A stretch of DNA of 44,711 nucleotides from positions 1 to 44,711 of the forward strand of contig JAAYNG010000017.1 in the NCBI GenBank assembly GCA_012520935.1, read 5' to 3'. A model generated the notes under the pieces. That model was not told where the DNA came from. It made no database searches and saw only the letters and a program-made list of their open reading frames with translations. The position numbers and the translations under genes are program-made. Below, piece after piece: positions 7,663 through 15,919 of the stretch. The stretch's first letter is position 1, and every line of letters begins with the position of its first letter. The stretch comes from Tissierellia bacterium (GTDB lineage: Bacteria > Bacillota > Clostridia > Tissierellales > Peptoniphilaceae).

Positions 7663-8457
7663 ATGAAAAAGCTACTTGTTTTATTGCTGGCAGTAGTCCT
7701 TCTTGCCGGCTGTGGAGAAAAGCCGGTTGAAACTGAAGAAACAAGTGATACCGGTATTATGGTTGAGGATACAGAAACCACAACAGAAGAGACAGAGGAG
7801 CAAAATACATTAGCTGAAGAACAAATAAAAGATTTACAGGAAGAGGAGAAAAAAGAATTGGAAATGTTAAAGATGCCTGAAAAGGGCGAAGAGATTGCTG
7901 TAATGACAACTAATCTGGGAGTTATGAAGTTTAGGCTATTTGAGGACAAGGCTCCAAAGGCTGTTGAAAACTTCAAAACCCATGCAAAGAATGGATATTA
8001 TAATGGAATAATCTTCCACAGGGTTATAGATGGATTTATGATTCAAGGGGGGGACCCCTTGGGCGAAGGCTATGGCGGAGAGAGTATTTACGGAGAACCC
8101 TTTGAAGATGAATTTGACATGTTTTATAGGAATGTAGGCGGTGCCTTGTCTATGGCAAATGCCGGTCCAAATACTAACGGAAGCCAATTTTTCATAGTTC
8201 AAAGGACAGAAATGCCTGAAAACCTAATAGACCAAATGAAGGCTTTTGGACTTGAGGGTGGCTATCCGGAAAATGTAATAGATGCCTATGCAAAACTGGG
8301 AGGGCAACCTCACTTAGACTTTAAGCACACAGTCTTTGGTTATTGCTTTGAAGGTCAGGATGTTGTTGACAAGATAGCAAAAGTTGAAAAGGATGAGAAA
8401 GATAAACCTTTGGAACCGGTCACAATTGAAAAGCTTGAAATAGTGAAATACGAATAA
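7663..8457 (+). CDS. Cyclophilin-type peptidyl-prolyl cis-trans isomerase lipoprotein
   Basis: Catalyses proline isomerisation in exported proteins on the outer face of the membrane. The 264-residue product starts with a lipoprotein signal (lipobox LLAGC, Cys17), followed by a Thr/Glu-rich linker of about 55 residues. The cyclophilin domain then shows DKAPKAVENFKTHAKNGYYN, the block GIIFHRVIDGFMIQGGDP and GSQFFIV. I chose the ATG at 7663, which has AGGTGG before it and gives a proper signal peptide; an in-frame ATG 36 bases earlier lies inside the nitroreductase gene. The TAA stop overlaps the start codon of nudC by one base. Confidence 0.92.
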   Translation: MKKLLVLLLAVVLLAGCGEKPVETEETSDTGIMVEDTETTTEETEEQNTLAEEQIKDLQEEEKKELEMLKMPEKGEEIAVMTTNLGVMKFRLFEDKAPKAVENFKTHAKNGYYNGIIFHRVIDGFMIQGGDPLGEGYGGESIYGEPFEDEFDMFYRNVGGALSMANAGPNTNGSQFFIVQRTEMPENLIDQMKAFGLEGGYPENVIDAYAKLGGQPHLDFKHTVFGYCFEGQDVVDKIAKVEKDEKDKPLEPVTIEKLEIVKYE

Positions 8458-9263
8458 TGTATACTGATTTAGAACCTAGAACAAAATTAACTAAAAACTT
8501 TACAGAGGGGGAATGCTTTGCCTTTTGGGAAGACTCCTTCATATTTGATAAGGAAGGGTCTATTCCTCAAGCCCGTGTGTTTCTGAACTATTTTCAAGAG
8601 GATGACTTCTATCCTCTTGGTTTTTTTAAAGGTCAAGAGAAGTCTTTACTTGTTTTGGAAAAGCCTTTGGAGTTAGAAGGTATGGAATTTATAAAACTTC
8701 GAGACTACTCCAGAAGGGTTGATGCAGAAACTTTTAAAATTGCAGGCAGGGCATTTTTGAAGTCCCAATATTTTAGAGAGCACAAGTTCTGTGGCATGTG
8801 TGGTAACAAAATGGAATACCAGGCTGTCTATAACACATACGCACTTAAGTGCAATAATTGTGGAAACATTGCATGGAATAGGGTTTCAAATGCAATAATT
8901 GTAGCCGTGAGGAAGGGGGATAAGCTCCTTATGGCCCACAATCGAAACTATGGAAAGAACAAGTACAGCATACTTGCAGGCTTTGTAGAGTACGGTGAAA
9001 GTGCAGAGGAAGCCGTAAGGCGAGAGGTCTTTGAAGAGGTTGGCATCAAGGTTAAGAATATCAAATACTTTTCATCTCAGGCCTGGCCATTTCCTAACTC
9101 ATATATGCTGGGCTTTACAGCCGAATATGAATCAGGAGAAATTACACCGGATGGTGAAGAAATTATAGATGCCTCTTGGTTTACAAAGGAAGAGGTAAAA
9201 GACTTATTAAATCCTTCAATCAGTATTTCAGCAAGGCTGGTTGAGAATTTTTTGGAGAGTTAA
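8457..9263 (+). CDS. nudC: NAD(+) diphosphatase (NADH pyrophosphatase), NudC type
   Basis: Hydrolyses NAD(H) to NMN(H) and AMP; relatives also remove NAD caps from RNA. The 268-residue protein has the NudC layout: an N-terminal domain, a zinc ribbon with four cysteines (112, 115, 132, 135), then the Nudix domain. The Nudix box is complete (residues 175-197, GFVEYGES...REVFEEVGI). The family-specific motif appears as SQAWPFPNS, where Ala replaces the common Pro (SQPWPFPxS). The ATG overlaps the stop of the upstream cyclophilin gene. A strong terminator follows 13 bases after the stop. Confidence 0.93.
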   Translation: MYTDLEPRTKLTKNFTEGECFAFWEDSFIFDKEGSIPQARVFLNYFQEDDFYPLGFFKGQEKSLLVLEKPLELEGMEFIKLRDYSRRVDAETFKIAGRAFLKSQYFREHKFCGMCGNKMEYQAVYNTYALKCNNCGNIAWNRVSNAIIVAVRKGDKLLMAHNRNYGKNKYSILAGFVEYGESAEEAVRREVFEEVGIKVKNIKYFSSQAWPFPNSYMLGFTAEYESGEITPDGEEIIDASWFTKEEVKDLLNPSISISARLVENFLES

Positions 9264-9276
9264 AAAAATAGTTTTT

Positions 9277-9301
9277 GGACGGATATTATCCGTCCTTTTT
9301 T
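9277..9301 (+). terminator. Rho-independent terminator after nudC
   Basis: Arms GGACGGAT and ATCCGTCC around a 3-base loop, directly followed by six T. A textbook intrinsic terminator. Confidence 0.92.
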
Positions 9302-9338
9302 GATGGATGTATAAACAATACTAATGACAAATTATTTT

Positions 9339-9368
9339 TTGGCAACCGGACCTTTTTTATTGTATAAT
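9339..9368 (+). promoter_or_regulatory. Promoter of the SSAT-like GNAT gene
   Basis: -35 TTGGCA, 18-base spacer, -10 TATAAT; start codon 42 bases downstream. Confidence 0.6.
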
Positions 9369-9409
9369 ATTAGTGGATTAAAATAATATTGTAGGAGGAA
9401 GGTAGAAAG

Positions 9410-9892
9410 ATGGATAAATTTACGATAAGGGAAGCTACTAGGGAAGATGCTAAATTGATTTATGACTTCATTATTGGTTTGGCTAGGTATGAAAAGATGG
9501 AAGAATTAGTTGTTACTAATCCACAAATGTTGGAAAAGTCTATTTTTGATGAGGGTTATGCTAAGGTTATCATAGGCGAGGAGGCTGGAGTCCCTGTCGG
9601 ATTTGCCCTATACTTTTTTAACTTTTCAACCTTTGAGGGGAGGCCGGGCTTATACTTGGAAGATTTATTCATAAGGGAAGAGTATAGGAACAAGGGTTAT
9701 GGCAAGGCAATGCTTAAAAAGTTAGCCGGTATTGCTGTGAAGAATAATTGCAAGCGTTTTGAATGGTGGTGCTTGGATTGGAATAAGCCGTCCATTGACT
9801 TTTATAAGTCGCTAGGTGCTGTGGGAATGGAGGAGTGGACTACCTATAGGATGGACGGAGAAGTCCTTAAGGAATTTGGAACTGGCAAGTAA
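9410..9892 (+). CDS. GNAT acetyltransferase resembling diamine (spermidine/spermine or thialysine) N-acetyltransferases
   Basis: A 160-residue GNAT enzyme. Its pattern resembles the SSAT/thialysine acetyltransferase group: an N-terminal IREATREDAKLIYDFI, then FALYFFNFSTFEGRPGLYLEDLFIR with the acetyl-CoA loop RNKGYGKAML, the RFEWWCLDWNKPSIDFYKSLGA block and EWTTYRM near the end. These last blocks are strongly shared with eukaryotic and bacterial diamine acetyltransferases, so acetylation of a polyamine or a lysine analogue is the best guess, not shown. It is a single-gene transcript with its own promoter and a hairpin terminator. Confidence 0.85.
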   Translation: MDKFTIREATREDAKLIYDFIIGLARYEKMEELVVTNPQMLEKSIFDEGYAKVIIGEEAGVPVGFALYFFNFSTFEGRPGLYLEDLFIREEYRNKGYGKAMLKKLAGIAVKNNCKRFEWWCLDWNKPSIDFYKSLGAVGMEEWTTYRMDGEVLKEFGTGK

Positions 9893-9899
9893 TGAATCA

Positions 9900-9932
9900 A
9901 ACCTTTGGAGATTATCCAAAGGTTATTCTTTT
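9900..9932 (+). terminator. Rho-independent terminator after the GNAT gene
   Basis: Ten-base-pair perfect stem (AACCTTTGGA / TCCAAAGGTT) with a GATTA loop, followed by ATTCTTTT. Confidence 0.85.
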
Positions 9933-9994
9933 GCCTTGGACTTTAATCAGACCTACTAAATCAGATGGTTAGGTTAATGTAAATAAAATATTGT

Positions 9995-10022
9995 TTGCTT
10001 TACTAAAATAATATGCTATAAT
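9995..10022 (+). promoter_or_regulatory. Promoter of the symporter-amidohydrolase unit
   Basis: -35 TTGCTT, 16-base spacer, -10 TATAAT. It predicts a leader of about 135 bases before the symporter start. Confidence 0.6.
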
Positions 10023-10059
10023 AACGCTATACTAAAAAAGAAATAAAAAATATCCAAGA

Positions 10060-10098
10060 AAGGAGGCTAATGTGGTTTTTTTTGATATAAAAAACCAT
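10060..10098 (+). other. Leader segment with ribosome-site-like sequence, mini-ORF and hairpin
   Basis: In the symporter leader AAAGGAGG is followed after 3 bases by ATG and a six-codon frame, MWFFLI, then TAA (10070-10090). The spacing is shorter than ideal for translation. The same bases can fold into a hairpin (TGGTTTTTT 10073-10081 with AAAAAACCA 10089-10097). It may be a regulatory leader or the scar of a lost gene start. Confidence 0.35.
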
Positions 10099-10163
10099 GA
10101 TATAACTAGATATTAAACAATAAACTTATTAATTAAAAATTTATTAAAAGGAGAGATGTACCT

Positions 10164-11597
10164 ATGTGGGCAAAATTTGAAGCTTTAACTGGTTTTCTGT
10201 GGGGAAAACCATTATTAATCGCTATTGTTATTGCTGGCGTTCTTTTTTAAATTCAAGCAAAGTTTTTTCAATTTCGTTATTTTGGTAGAATCATAACCCA
10301 TCCTTTTAAAAAGGATCCAGAAATTCCTGATAGTGCCCAAAAACTAACACCTTTCCAAGCAGTATCCATAGCCATTGGTGGGTCTGTTGGTGTTTCTAAC
10401 ATTTCCGGTGTAGGTACTGCTATAGCAACTGGTGGTCCAGGGGCTTTATTCTGGTTATGGGTTGCAGCACTATTGGGCATGATTATTAAGATGGTCGAAG
10501 TTACATTGGCTGTTTACTATCGCGGTACAGATAAGGATGGCAACCACTTTGGTGGGCCAACATATTATATGGAAAAGGGACTTGGAAAAGAAAAGGGCTT
10601 TAAAGGCTGGGCTGTTTTAGCTGTTACTTTTGGTGTAGGTATATTTATTACTTTCTTTATTACACTTCAAAATTACACTGTATCTGAAGCAGTTGCTACA
10701 ACCTTTGATATTAGTTATTATATTCCTTCAATTTTACTTGTTCTATCTATTTATGCAATTATATTGGGTGGACTTAAGAGAATAGGTACAATTGCAGGTT
10801 ACTTAATTCCGCTTATGTGTGTATTCTATGTTGGTTGCGTTTTAATAATTTTAGCATTTAATATTGATAAAATTCCAGGGGCTTTTGCATCTATCTTCGC
10901 ACATGCATTTACACCTCAAGCAGCTACAGGAGCTTTCGCAGGTGCTTCAGTTGCTAAGGCTATGCAATTAGGATTTGCAAGGTCAGTTTATTCAAATGAA
11001 GCTGGCTGGGGAACTTCTCCAATGGTTCATGCTACTGCAGAGACAAACCACCCAATTAAGCAAGGTATGTTAGGTGCTTTTGAAGTATTTATGGATACAA
11101 TGGTTATATGTACAGCTACAGGATTATTAGTTATAGTAACTGGTTTATGGTCAAGTGGATTACAAGGTGCAGACTTAACCCTTACAGCACTTGAAACACA
11201 TCTAGGATTTTTCTCAAGGATTGTTGTTGCTTTATCATTGTTCTTATTTGGTTTAACAACAGCAACAGGTTGGTACACCTACTATGTAGCTTTACTAAAC
11301 CATGCCTTCCAGGAAAGCAAGTTAAAAGACATTATTATGAAAGTGTACAAGTGGACAGTACCTCTACCAGGAGCATTTCTTACTTTCTTCACACTAAGTG
11401 GAGGAAAAACTCCTGCAGAAATTTGGACAATTGCCGACTTCAGTTCTGTCATACCAACCTTTATAAATGTGGTTGTTATAATTGTCCTAGGTAGGAAGTT
11501 TGTGGAATTACTCAACGACTACAAGGCTAGATATTTGGGTATAGGAACTGTAGACCCGAACTTTAAGTTATTCTATGATGATGAACACAGGATGTGA
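10164..11597 (+). pseudogene. Sodium:alanine symporter (AGCS family), interrupted by one in-frame TAA
   Basis: AGCS carriers import alanine or glycine with sodium across the inner membrane. The frame runs from ATG 10164 (GGAGAG ribosome site) for 478 codons with a single stop, TAA at 10248-10250 (codon 29), inside the first membrane helix: LLIAIVIAGVLF, stop, IQAKFFQFRYFGRI. On both sides the sequence is an excellent family match, for example QAVSIAIGGSVGVSNISGVGTA and FARSVYSNEAGWGTSPMVHA. There are no other lesions, so the change is recent or a sequence error. The downstream frame has an ATG only at 10473, well inside the domain. As read, a functional carrier would not be made without suppression. 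The amidohydrolase gene follows after 4 bases. Confidence 0.88.
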
Positions 11598-11601
11598 TTA
11601 A

Positions 11602-13182
11602 GTGAAAACAAAATTTTATAATGGAAAATTCTATATAGGGGAGGGGCAATTTGCCCATTCTATCCTTATAGAAGACGGGAGAATAATAGGAATTGATGTT
11701 GATGATGAAGGAGACTCTAAGGTTGATTTGGAGGGAGCTACTGTTATTCCGGGTTTGAATGACTCTCACCTCCACTTGGTTCAAATGGGTCAAGCTATGA
11801 ACAGGGTTGACTTGAGCGTGGCCAAGAATGTAGACGAAGTTATTAATATGTCTAAGGATTTTATGGAGAGCCACCCTAAGGACTTTTTTTACGGAAGAGG
11901 CTGGAACCAAGACTATTTTGAAAATGGCGAAGTTCGTTTACTAGACCGCCATGATTTGGATAAGGTTTCCAAAGATGTTCCTATCATGTTGGAGCGGGTT
12001 TGTGGTCATGTGGCTGCTGTTAACACTAGGGCAATTGAGTTTATGGAGCTGAATGCTGACACAGTGGTTGAAGGCGGGGAGATTAGACTTGGTAGTGATG
12101 GTCTTCCTAATGGTATCATTACTGAAAATGCCCTTGCCTATGTGAAGGAGTTTATTCCGAAGGAAACTGAAGACGAGCTTAAAAAGATGGTGATTGAGGG
12201 AATGGACTATGCTGTTTCTATGGGTGTAACGTCTGTTGGGTCTACAGACTTTTATGCTGATGGATATGAGTCCACTGTTCCACTTGTAAATGGGATTTAC
12301 AAAAATGCTGAACATTCTTTAAGGTACGACCCACAATTTAATTTCCAATCAATGAAAGGTTTGGAAGATTATTATAAGACCTATTACTTGGACGACAGCC
12401 TATATAACGACACCTATACAAGGGGGACTTTAAAGGTATTTAAAGACGGTTCACTAGGGGCAAGGACTGCCATGTTAAGAAAGCCTTATAATGATGAAGC
12501 TAATGCCATGGGGACTTCGGCTGTGGATAATCAAGTGCTTGAAGAGATGTTAGCTTTTTGTGAAAAGAATTCTATGCGGATGATTGTTCATGTTATAGGC
12601 GACCAAGCTGTTGAAGACTTGATTAATATTTACTCTAAGGGGATGGCAAAGGGTAATCCTAACAGGCATGGCATTGTTCATTGTCAAATTACAGATTCTG
12701 GACAATTAAAGAGAATTGCAGAAAATAAGATTTATGTATACTACCAACCTGTATTTTTGCAATATGACATTATGATTATTGAAGACAGGGTTGGTAAAGA
12801 TTTGGCTAAGACCAGCTACGCCTTTAAGACTATGCAAGACTTGGACCCAACGCTAGTTTCATATGGGACAGACTCCCCAGTTGAGGATTTAAATCCCTTT
12901 GAAAATATCTACCATGCTGTTACTAGACAGAGAAGGAATGGTTTTCCGGAAGGTGGATTTTATCCGGAGGAGAGGGTTTCTGTGAGTAAGGCTATTGATG
13001 CATATACTATAGGTTCAGCATATGCACAAGATCTTGATAAGGTAAAGGGCAGAATTAAAGTTGGTCACTTTGCTGACTTCGTTGTCCTTGATAAGGATAT
13101 TTTCACTTGTAAACCAGAAGAGATTAAAGAAATTAGACCAATAGCAACTTATATTTCAGGTAAGAAGGTATTTAGTAAATAG
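11602..13182 (+). CDS. YtcJ-like metal-dependent amidohydrolase (amidohydrolase 3 family)
   Basis: A 526-residue cytosolic hydrolase of the amidohydrolase superfamily. Metal ligands are visible as DSHLHL (HxH) after the VIPGLND strand, the lysine block LKVFKDGSLGARTA, MIVHVIGD, the histidine in GIVHCQ and the late aspartate in YGTDSPVED. Family members hydrolyse N-acylated or amide substrates, but YtcJ-type proteins have no settled substrate. The start is GTG at 11602, with AGGATG a few bases upstream, so translation may depend on the preceding symporter. Company with a symporter and a RocB-like peptidase suggests use of an amino-acid derivative or peptide. Confidence 0.88.
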   Translation: MKTKFYNGKFYIGEGQFAHSILIEDGRIIGIDVDDEGDSKVDLEGATVIPGLNDSHLHLVQMGQAMNRVDLSVAKNVDEVINMSKDFMESHPKDFFYGRGWNQDYFENGEVRLLDRHDLDKVSKDVPIMLERVCGHVAAVNTRAIEFMELNADTVVEGGEIRLGSDGLPNGIITENALAYVKEFIPKETEDELKKMVIEGMDYAVSMGVTSVGSTDFYADGYESTVPLVNGIYKNAEHSLRYDPQFNFQSMKGLEDYYKTYYLDDSLYNDTYTRGTLKVFKDGSLGARTAMLRKPYNDEANAMGTSAVDNQVLEEMLAFCEKNSMRMIVHVIGDQAVEDLINIYSKGMAKGNPNRHGIVHCQITDSGQLKRIAENKIYVYYQPVFLQYDIMIIEDRVGKDLAKTSYAFKTMQDLDPTLVSYGTDSPVEDLNPFENIYHAVTRQRRNGFPEGGFYPEERVSVSKAIDAYTIGSAYAQDLDKVKGRIKVGHFADFVVLDKDIFTCKPEEIKEIRPIATYISGKKVFSK

Positions 13183-13194
13183 GAGTATAGGCTG

Positions 13195-13227
13195 GTCCGA
13201 AGAATTTTTTCGGACTTGGCTTATTTT
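13195..13227 (+). terminator. Possible weak terminator or processing hairpin
   Basis: GTCCGAA (13195-13201) pairs with TTCGGAC (13209-13215), followed by a T-rich but interrupted tract. It lies between the amidohydrolase and M20 genes and could attenuate read-through. Confidence 0.45.
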
Positions 13228-13257
13228 TACGAGCAATGTTGTGTAAAGGAGGGGTAT

Positions 13258-14907
13258 ATGAAATATTTTGAAACAATCAAGAGCTTGACTGCTGAAATGG
13301 TTGGGATTGAAAGTGTGGTAAAGGGAGGCAATGAAACAGCAACTTCAAAGTATGTTTTTGAATTTTTATCACAATTAGACTACTTCAAGGAAAGACCAGA
13401 CCAATTGATACTGCAGAAGACAAAGAATGATGAATATGACAGGCATTCAACCATAGCTTTATTGAAGGGAAATGGGACTTCTAACAAGACAATTGTTATG
13501 ATGGGTCATATAGACACTGTTGATGTTGACGACTACGGCATCCTTAAGCCTTTGGCTTTTAAGCCGGATGAACTGAAAGCCGCCTTTAAGAATAGAAAGC
13601 TAGACCCTTCAACTAAGGCAGATCTAGAGTCCGGTGAATATATGTTTGGTCGTGGGGTTCTTGATATGAAGTCGGGCGTGGCAGGTCACATGGCAATTAT
13701 GAAGTGTTTTTCTGAAAACCTAGATGAACTTGACGGGAACCTAGTTCTAATAGCTGAATGTGACGAGGAAGATGGTTCACGGGGGATTATTTCCGCCTTG
13801 GACATCTTAAATGAGTGGAAGAAGGTCCATGACCTTGACTATGTCTTGGCTATAAATGCGGATTATTCTACAAATTACTATCAGGGAGACCCCAATAGGT
13901 ATGTTTACTTAGGTTCAATTGGAAAGCTCTTGCCAGCAGTTTTTGTGGCAGGTAAGGAAACACATGTTGGGCAGGCCTATGGTGGCTTTGACCCTAACTT
14001 ATTAATTGCTCAAATCACCAAAGATATTTCATACAATACTGACCTTTCAGACACAGCCCAAGGGGAAACTACAATTCCTCCAATGAGTTTGAAACAGGCA
14101 GATTTAAAGGAAGTATATACGGTCCAAACAGCTCTTTATGCCTATGCTTATTATAATTTCTTCACACATGCCATGTCTCCAAAAGATGTCTTAGACAAGT
14201 TGAAGGAAGTAATTAAAGGTTCTAACAAGAAGATTGTTGATTACCTTAACGATTCCTATAAAAAATGGTGTAAGATGGCAAACTTTACCTTTACGGAACT
14301 AGACTGGAACACTGAAATATATACTTGGAAGGAATTTTGTGATAAGTTAAGGGAAGAAAATAAGGATTTTGATGCAAAATTAGCTGAATATAAGGAAAAA
14401 CTTAATAAGGAAGAACCATTAATTGACTTAAGGATATTTTCTTTAAAGGTTGTAAAGCACATCTTTGAGACCTTTTATAAAGAACATGTTCCAACAGTTA
14501 TTCTTTATTATTCTAGCGTTTTCTCTCAAAATATAGAAATGTCCGGGAAAGATGAGAAACAAAAGGCGGCAATTGATGCCTTGTATGAGGCGAGAGATTT
14601 TGTAAAGGACATTTCAGATGCTCCTATACAAGTGAAATACTTCTATCCTTATATAGCTGACTCAAGCTTTATGTATCTGCCGGATGACGAGGAAGGCATA
14701 AAGGCCTATGAAGACAATATGGCCTGCTGGGGACCGAAATTTATCCATCCATTTGACAAGACAAAGGAAATATCAATGCCGGTAATTAATATTGGAACCT
14801 ACGGAAAGGATGGTCACAAGTTCACAGAAAGGGTCCATATGAAACATACCTTTGAAGTTGTTCCACAGATGAGTGAGTTTGTCATAAGAAAGTTAATAGG
14901 GAAATAA
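13258..14907 (+). CDS. M20-family metallopeptidase, RocB-like
   Basis: A 549-residue M20/M25/M40 di-zinc hydrolase resembling the arginine-utilisation protein RocB. Expected metal-site residues appear in MMGHIDTVD, in GRGVLDMKSGVAGHMA, in the Glu pair of ECDEEDGSRG, at Asp in INADYS and at His in the C-terminal HKFTERVHM. The long middle region (about 250-440) replaces the small lid domain of common M20 enzymes. I chose ATG 13258 because AAAGGAGGGG sits just upstream; an in-frame ATG 42 bases earlier has no such site. The substrate is probably a peptide or acylated amino acid; its exact nature is unknown. Confidence 0.88.
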   Translation: MKYFETIKSLTAEMVGIESVVKGGNETATSKYVFEFLSQLDYFKERPDQLILQKTKNDEYDRHSTIALLKGNGTSNKTIVMMGHIDTVDVDDYGILKPLAFKPDELKAAFKNRKLDPSTKADLESGEYMFGRGVLDMKSGVAGHMAIMKCFSENLDELDGNLVLIAECDEEDGSRGIISALDILNEWKKVHDLDYVLAINADYSTNYYQGDPNRYVYLGSIGKLLPAVFVAGKETHVGQAYGGFDPNLLIAQITKDISYNTDLSDTAQGETTIPPMSLKQADLKEVYTVQTALYAYAYYNFFTHAMSPKDVLDKLKEVIKGSNKKIVDYLNDSYKKWCKMANFTFTELDWNTEIYTWKEFCDKLREENKDFDAKLAEYKEKLNKEEPLIDLRIFSLKVVKHIFETFYKEHVPTVILYYSSVFSQNIEMSGKDEKQKAAIDALYEARDFVKDISDAPIQVKYFYPYIADSSFMYLPDDEEGIKAYEDNMACWGPKFIHPFDKTKEISMPVINIGTYGKDGHKFTERVHMKHTFEVVPQMSEFVIRKLIGK

Positions 14908-14913
14908 AATGTT

Positions 14914-14960
14914 GTTACACCTACACGGAAGATATGAGAAAATATAAGTGTAGGTGCAAC
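14914..14960 (+). terminator. Inverted repeat after the M20 gene
   Basis: GTTACACCTACAC (14914-14926) and GTGTAGGTGCAAC (14948-14960) pair with one mismatch around a 21-base loop. It lies 7 bases after the stop. There is no T-run, so it may serve transcript stability more than termination. Confidence 0.5.
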
Positions 14961-15017
14961 ATATTTATTGAAAGTAGGGATGGGTAGTGAAGGGGGGTTA
15001 GTAGGGGGAATTAAATA

Positions 15018-15036
15018 GGCTTACAAGCTGTAAGCC
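15018..15036. terminator. Small hairpin, possible bidirectional terminator
   Basis: GGCTTACA and TGTAAGCC pair perfectly around a 3-base loop, between the convergent M20 and NTPase genes. T-rich bases follow on both strands but without a strong run. Confidence 0.45.
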
Positions 15037-15071
15037 AAATGAAATTCTTTTATTATAAACTTATCCCATCT

Positions 15072-15617
15072 TCAAAGCCTGTCCGTCGACTTGATTTGCT
15101 TGAGTAAAAAATTCAGAACTTCAGAAAAAAGCTCATCGCGGTTTTCTTCAGTAATATAAAAGCACCGGCACTTGGGATGGTTCTTAATCTTTTCTAGGAA
15201 TTCATACCCTGCCTTGTCTTTTACTGCCGCTATAACAGGGATATCTCCATCTAAACGGCTTAGAATTGCCTTACAAAACTTTTCTTCTTTTGCTTCCATA
15301 AAACCAATTTCATCGAAAAGGATTATGCCAGCACCGGAAATAGGCTCCATAATTTTCGGGGCGAAGTTATTGAAAACACCGGATATGGTTGTAGAGCCTT
15401 TCATAGGGTTGCAGTAGCCCACCAAATTTTCCTTTGATTGGCTTTTTGGCTTTCCCAATTCATAAATATAGGTCGGTGCCTCCTTCTTTTCATTTGTAAG
15501 TGAGGCTTCTTTTTTTGTCTGAAAACCATAAGCCGGAAGGTCAAGCTCCTCCAAGACCTTATTAATTAATGTCGTTTTCCCCACAAGGCGTGGTCCAACA
15601 ATCAATGCATGTTTCAT
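15072..15617 (-). CDS. P-loop NTPase of the nucleoside-triphosphatase (THEP1-like) type
   Basis: A 181-residue ATPase-like protein. The Walker A loop is GPRLVGKTTL at residues 8-17, and the Walker B block IILFDEIGFME (about 98-108) carries the Asp-Glu pair; AYGFQTKK is also typical of THEP1-related NTPases. The biological role of these small NTPases is unclear; members are often found next to molybdenum- or metal-related genes. It has AGGAGGG before the ATG and is transcribed divergently from a FecCD-type ABC importer through overlapping promoters, which suggests joint control. Confidence 0.8.
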   Translation of the reverse strand: MKHALIVGPRLVGKTTLINKVLEELDLPAYGFQTKKEASLTNEKKEAPTYIYELGKPKSQSKENLVGYCNPMKGSTTISGVFNNFAPKIMEPISGAGIILFDEIGFMEAKEEKFCKAILSRLDGDIPVIAAVKDKAGYEFLEKIKNHPKCRCFYITEENRDELFSEVLNFLLKQIKSTDRL

Positions 15618-15636
15618 AGTTAGCCCTCCTTAATTA

Positions 15637-15687
15637 TCTATATCATTTCAAACTATTATTGACAAACTTATTTGGCTATGCTAGGAT
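15637..15687. promoter_or_regulatory. Overlapping divergent promoters (NTPase / ABC importer)
   Basis: Plus strand: -35 TTGACA 15659-15664, 17-base spacer, -10 TAGGAT 15682-15687. Minus strand: -35 TTGTCA (plus-strand TGACAA, 15660-15665), 17-base spacer, -10 TATAGA (plus-strand 15637-15642). The two -35 boxes share five bases, so the polymerases should compete or be switched together. Confidence 0.6.
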
Positions 15688-15689
15688 AA

Positions 15690-15919
15690 TTGCAAGTTCG
15701 CAATACTTTTGAAAGCTATTCACCTTTGAGAGTATATCAAGTTAAAAATTAAATGTCAATAGATGTCTTTGTCTCAGTCTGCTTATTAAGTTGTCAGAAG
15801 TATTTTTTTAAATTATAGGTGAGGATAGTATCTGCCCTATGAATATCGACACTTATTGTTTTTGACACCCATATCATATTGCTCTTATTCTTGTCAGGTG
15901 AACTAATGGTGAATTATTA
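15690..15919 (+). other. Long leader of the ABC importer operon
   Basis: About 230 bases lie between the plus-strand promoter and the permease start, with no gene. ATACTTTTGAAAG and CTTTGAGAGTAT can pair around 8 bases early in the leader, and ATAGG can pair with CCTAT near 15825-15840. I recognise no known riboswitch consensus. A second TTGACA occurs near 15861 without a good -10 partner. Confidence 0.4.

Noticed and set aside
10248..10250. Programmed recoding at the symporter TAA
   Set aside because: TAA is not a selenocysteine or pyrrolysine codon, and no readthrough context or downstream element is visible; mutation or error is simpler.
15690..15919. Cobalamin or molybdenum-cofactor riboswitch before the FecCD-type importer
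   Set aside because: I could not find the B12-box or the conserved Moco-element sequences, only generic hairpins.
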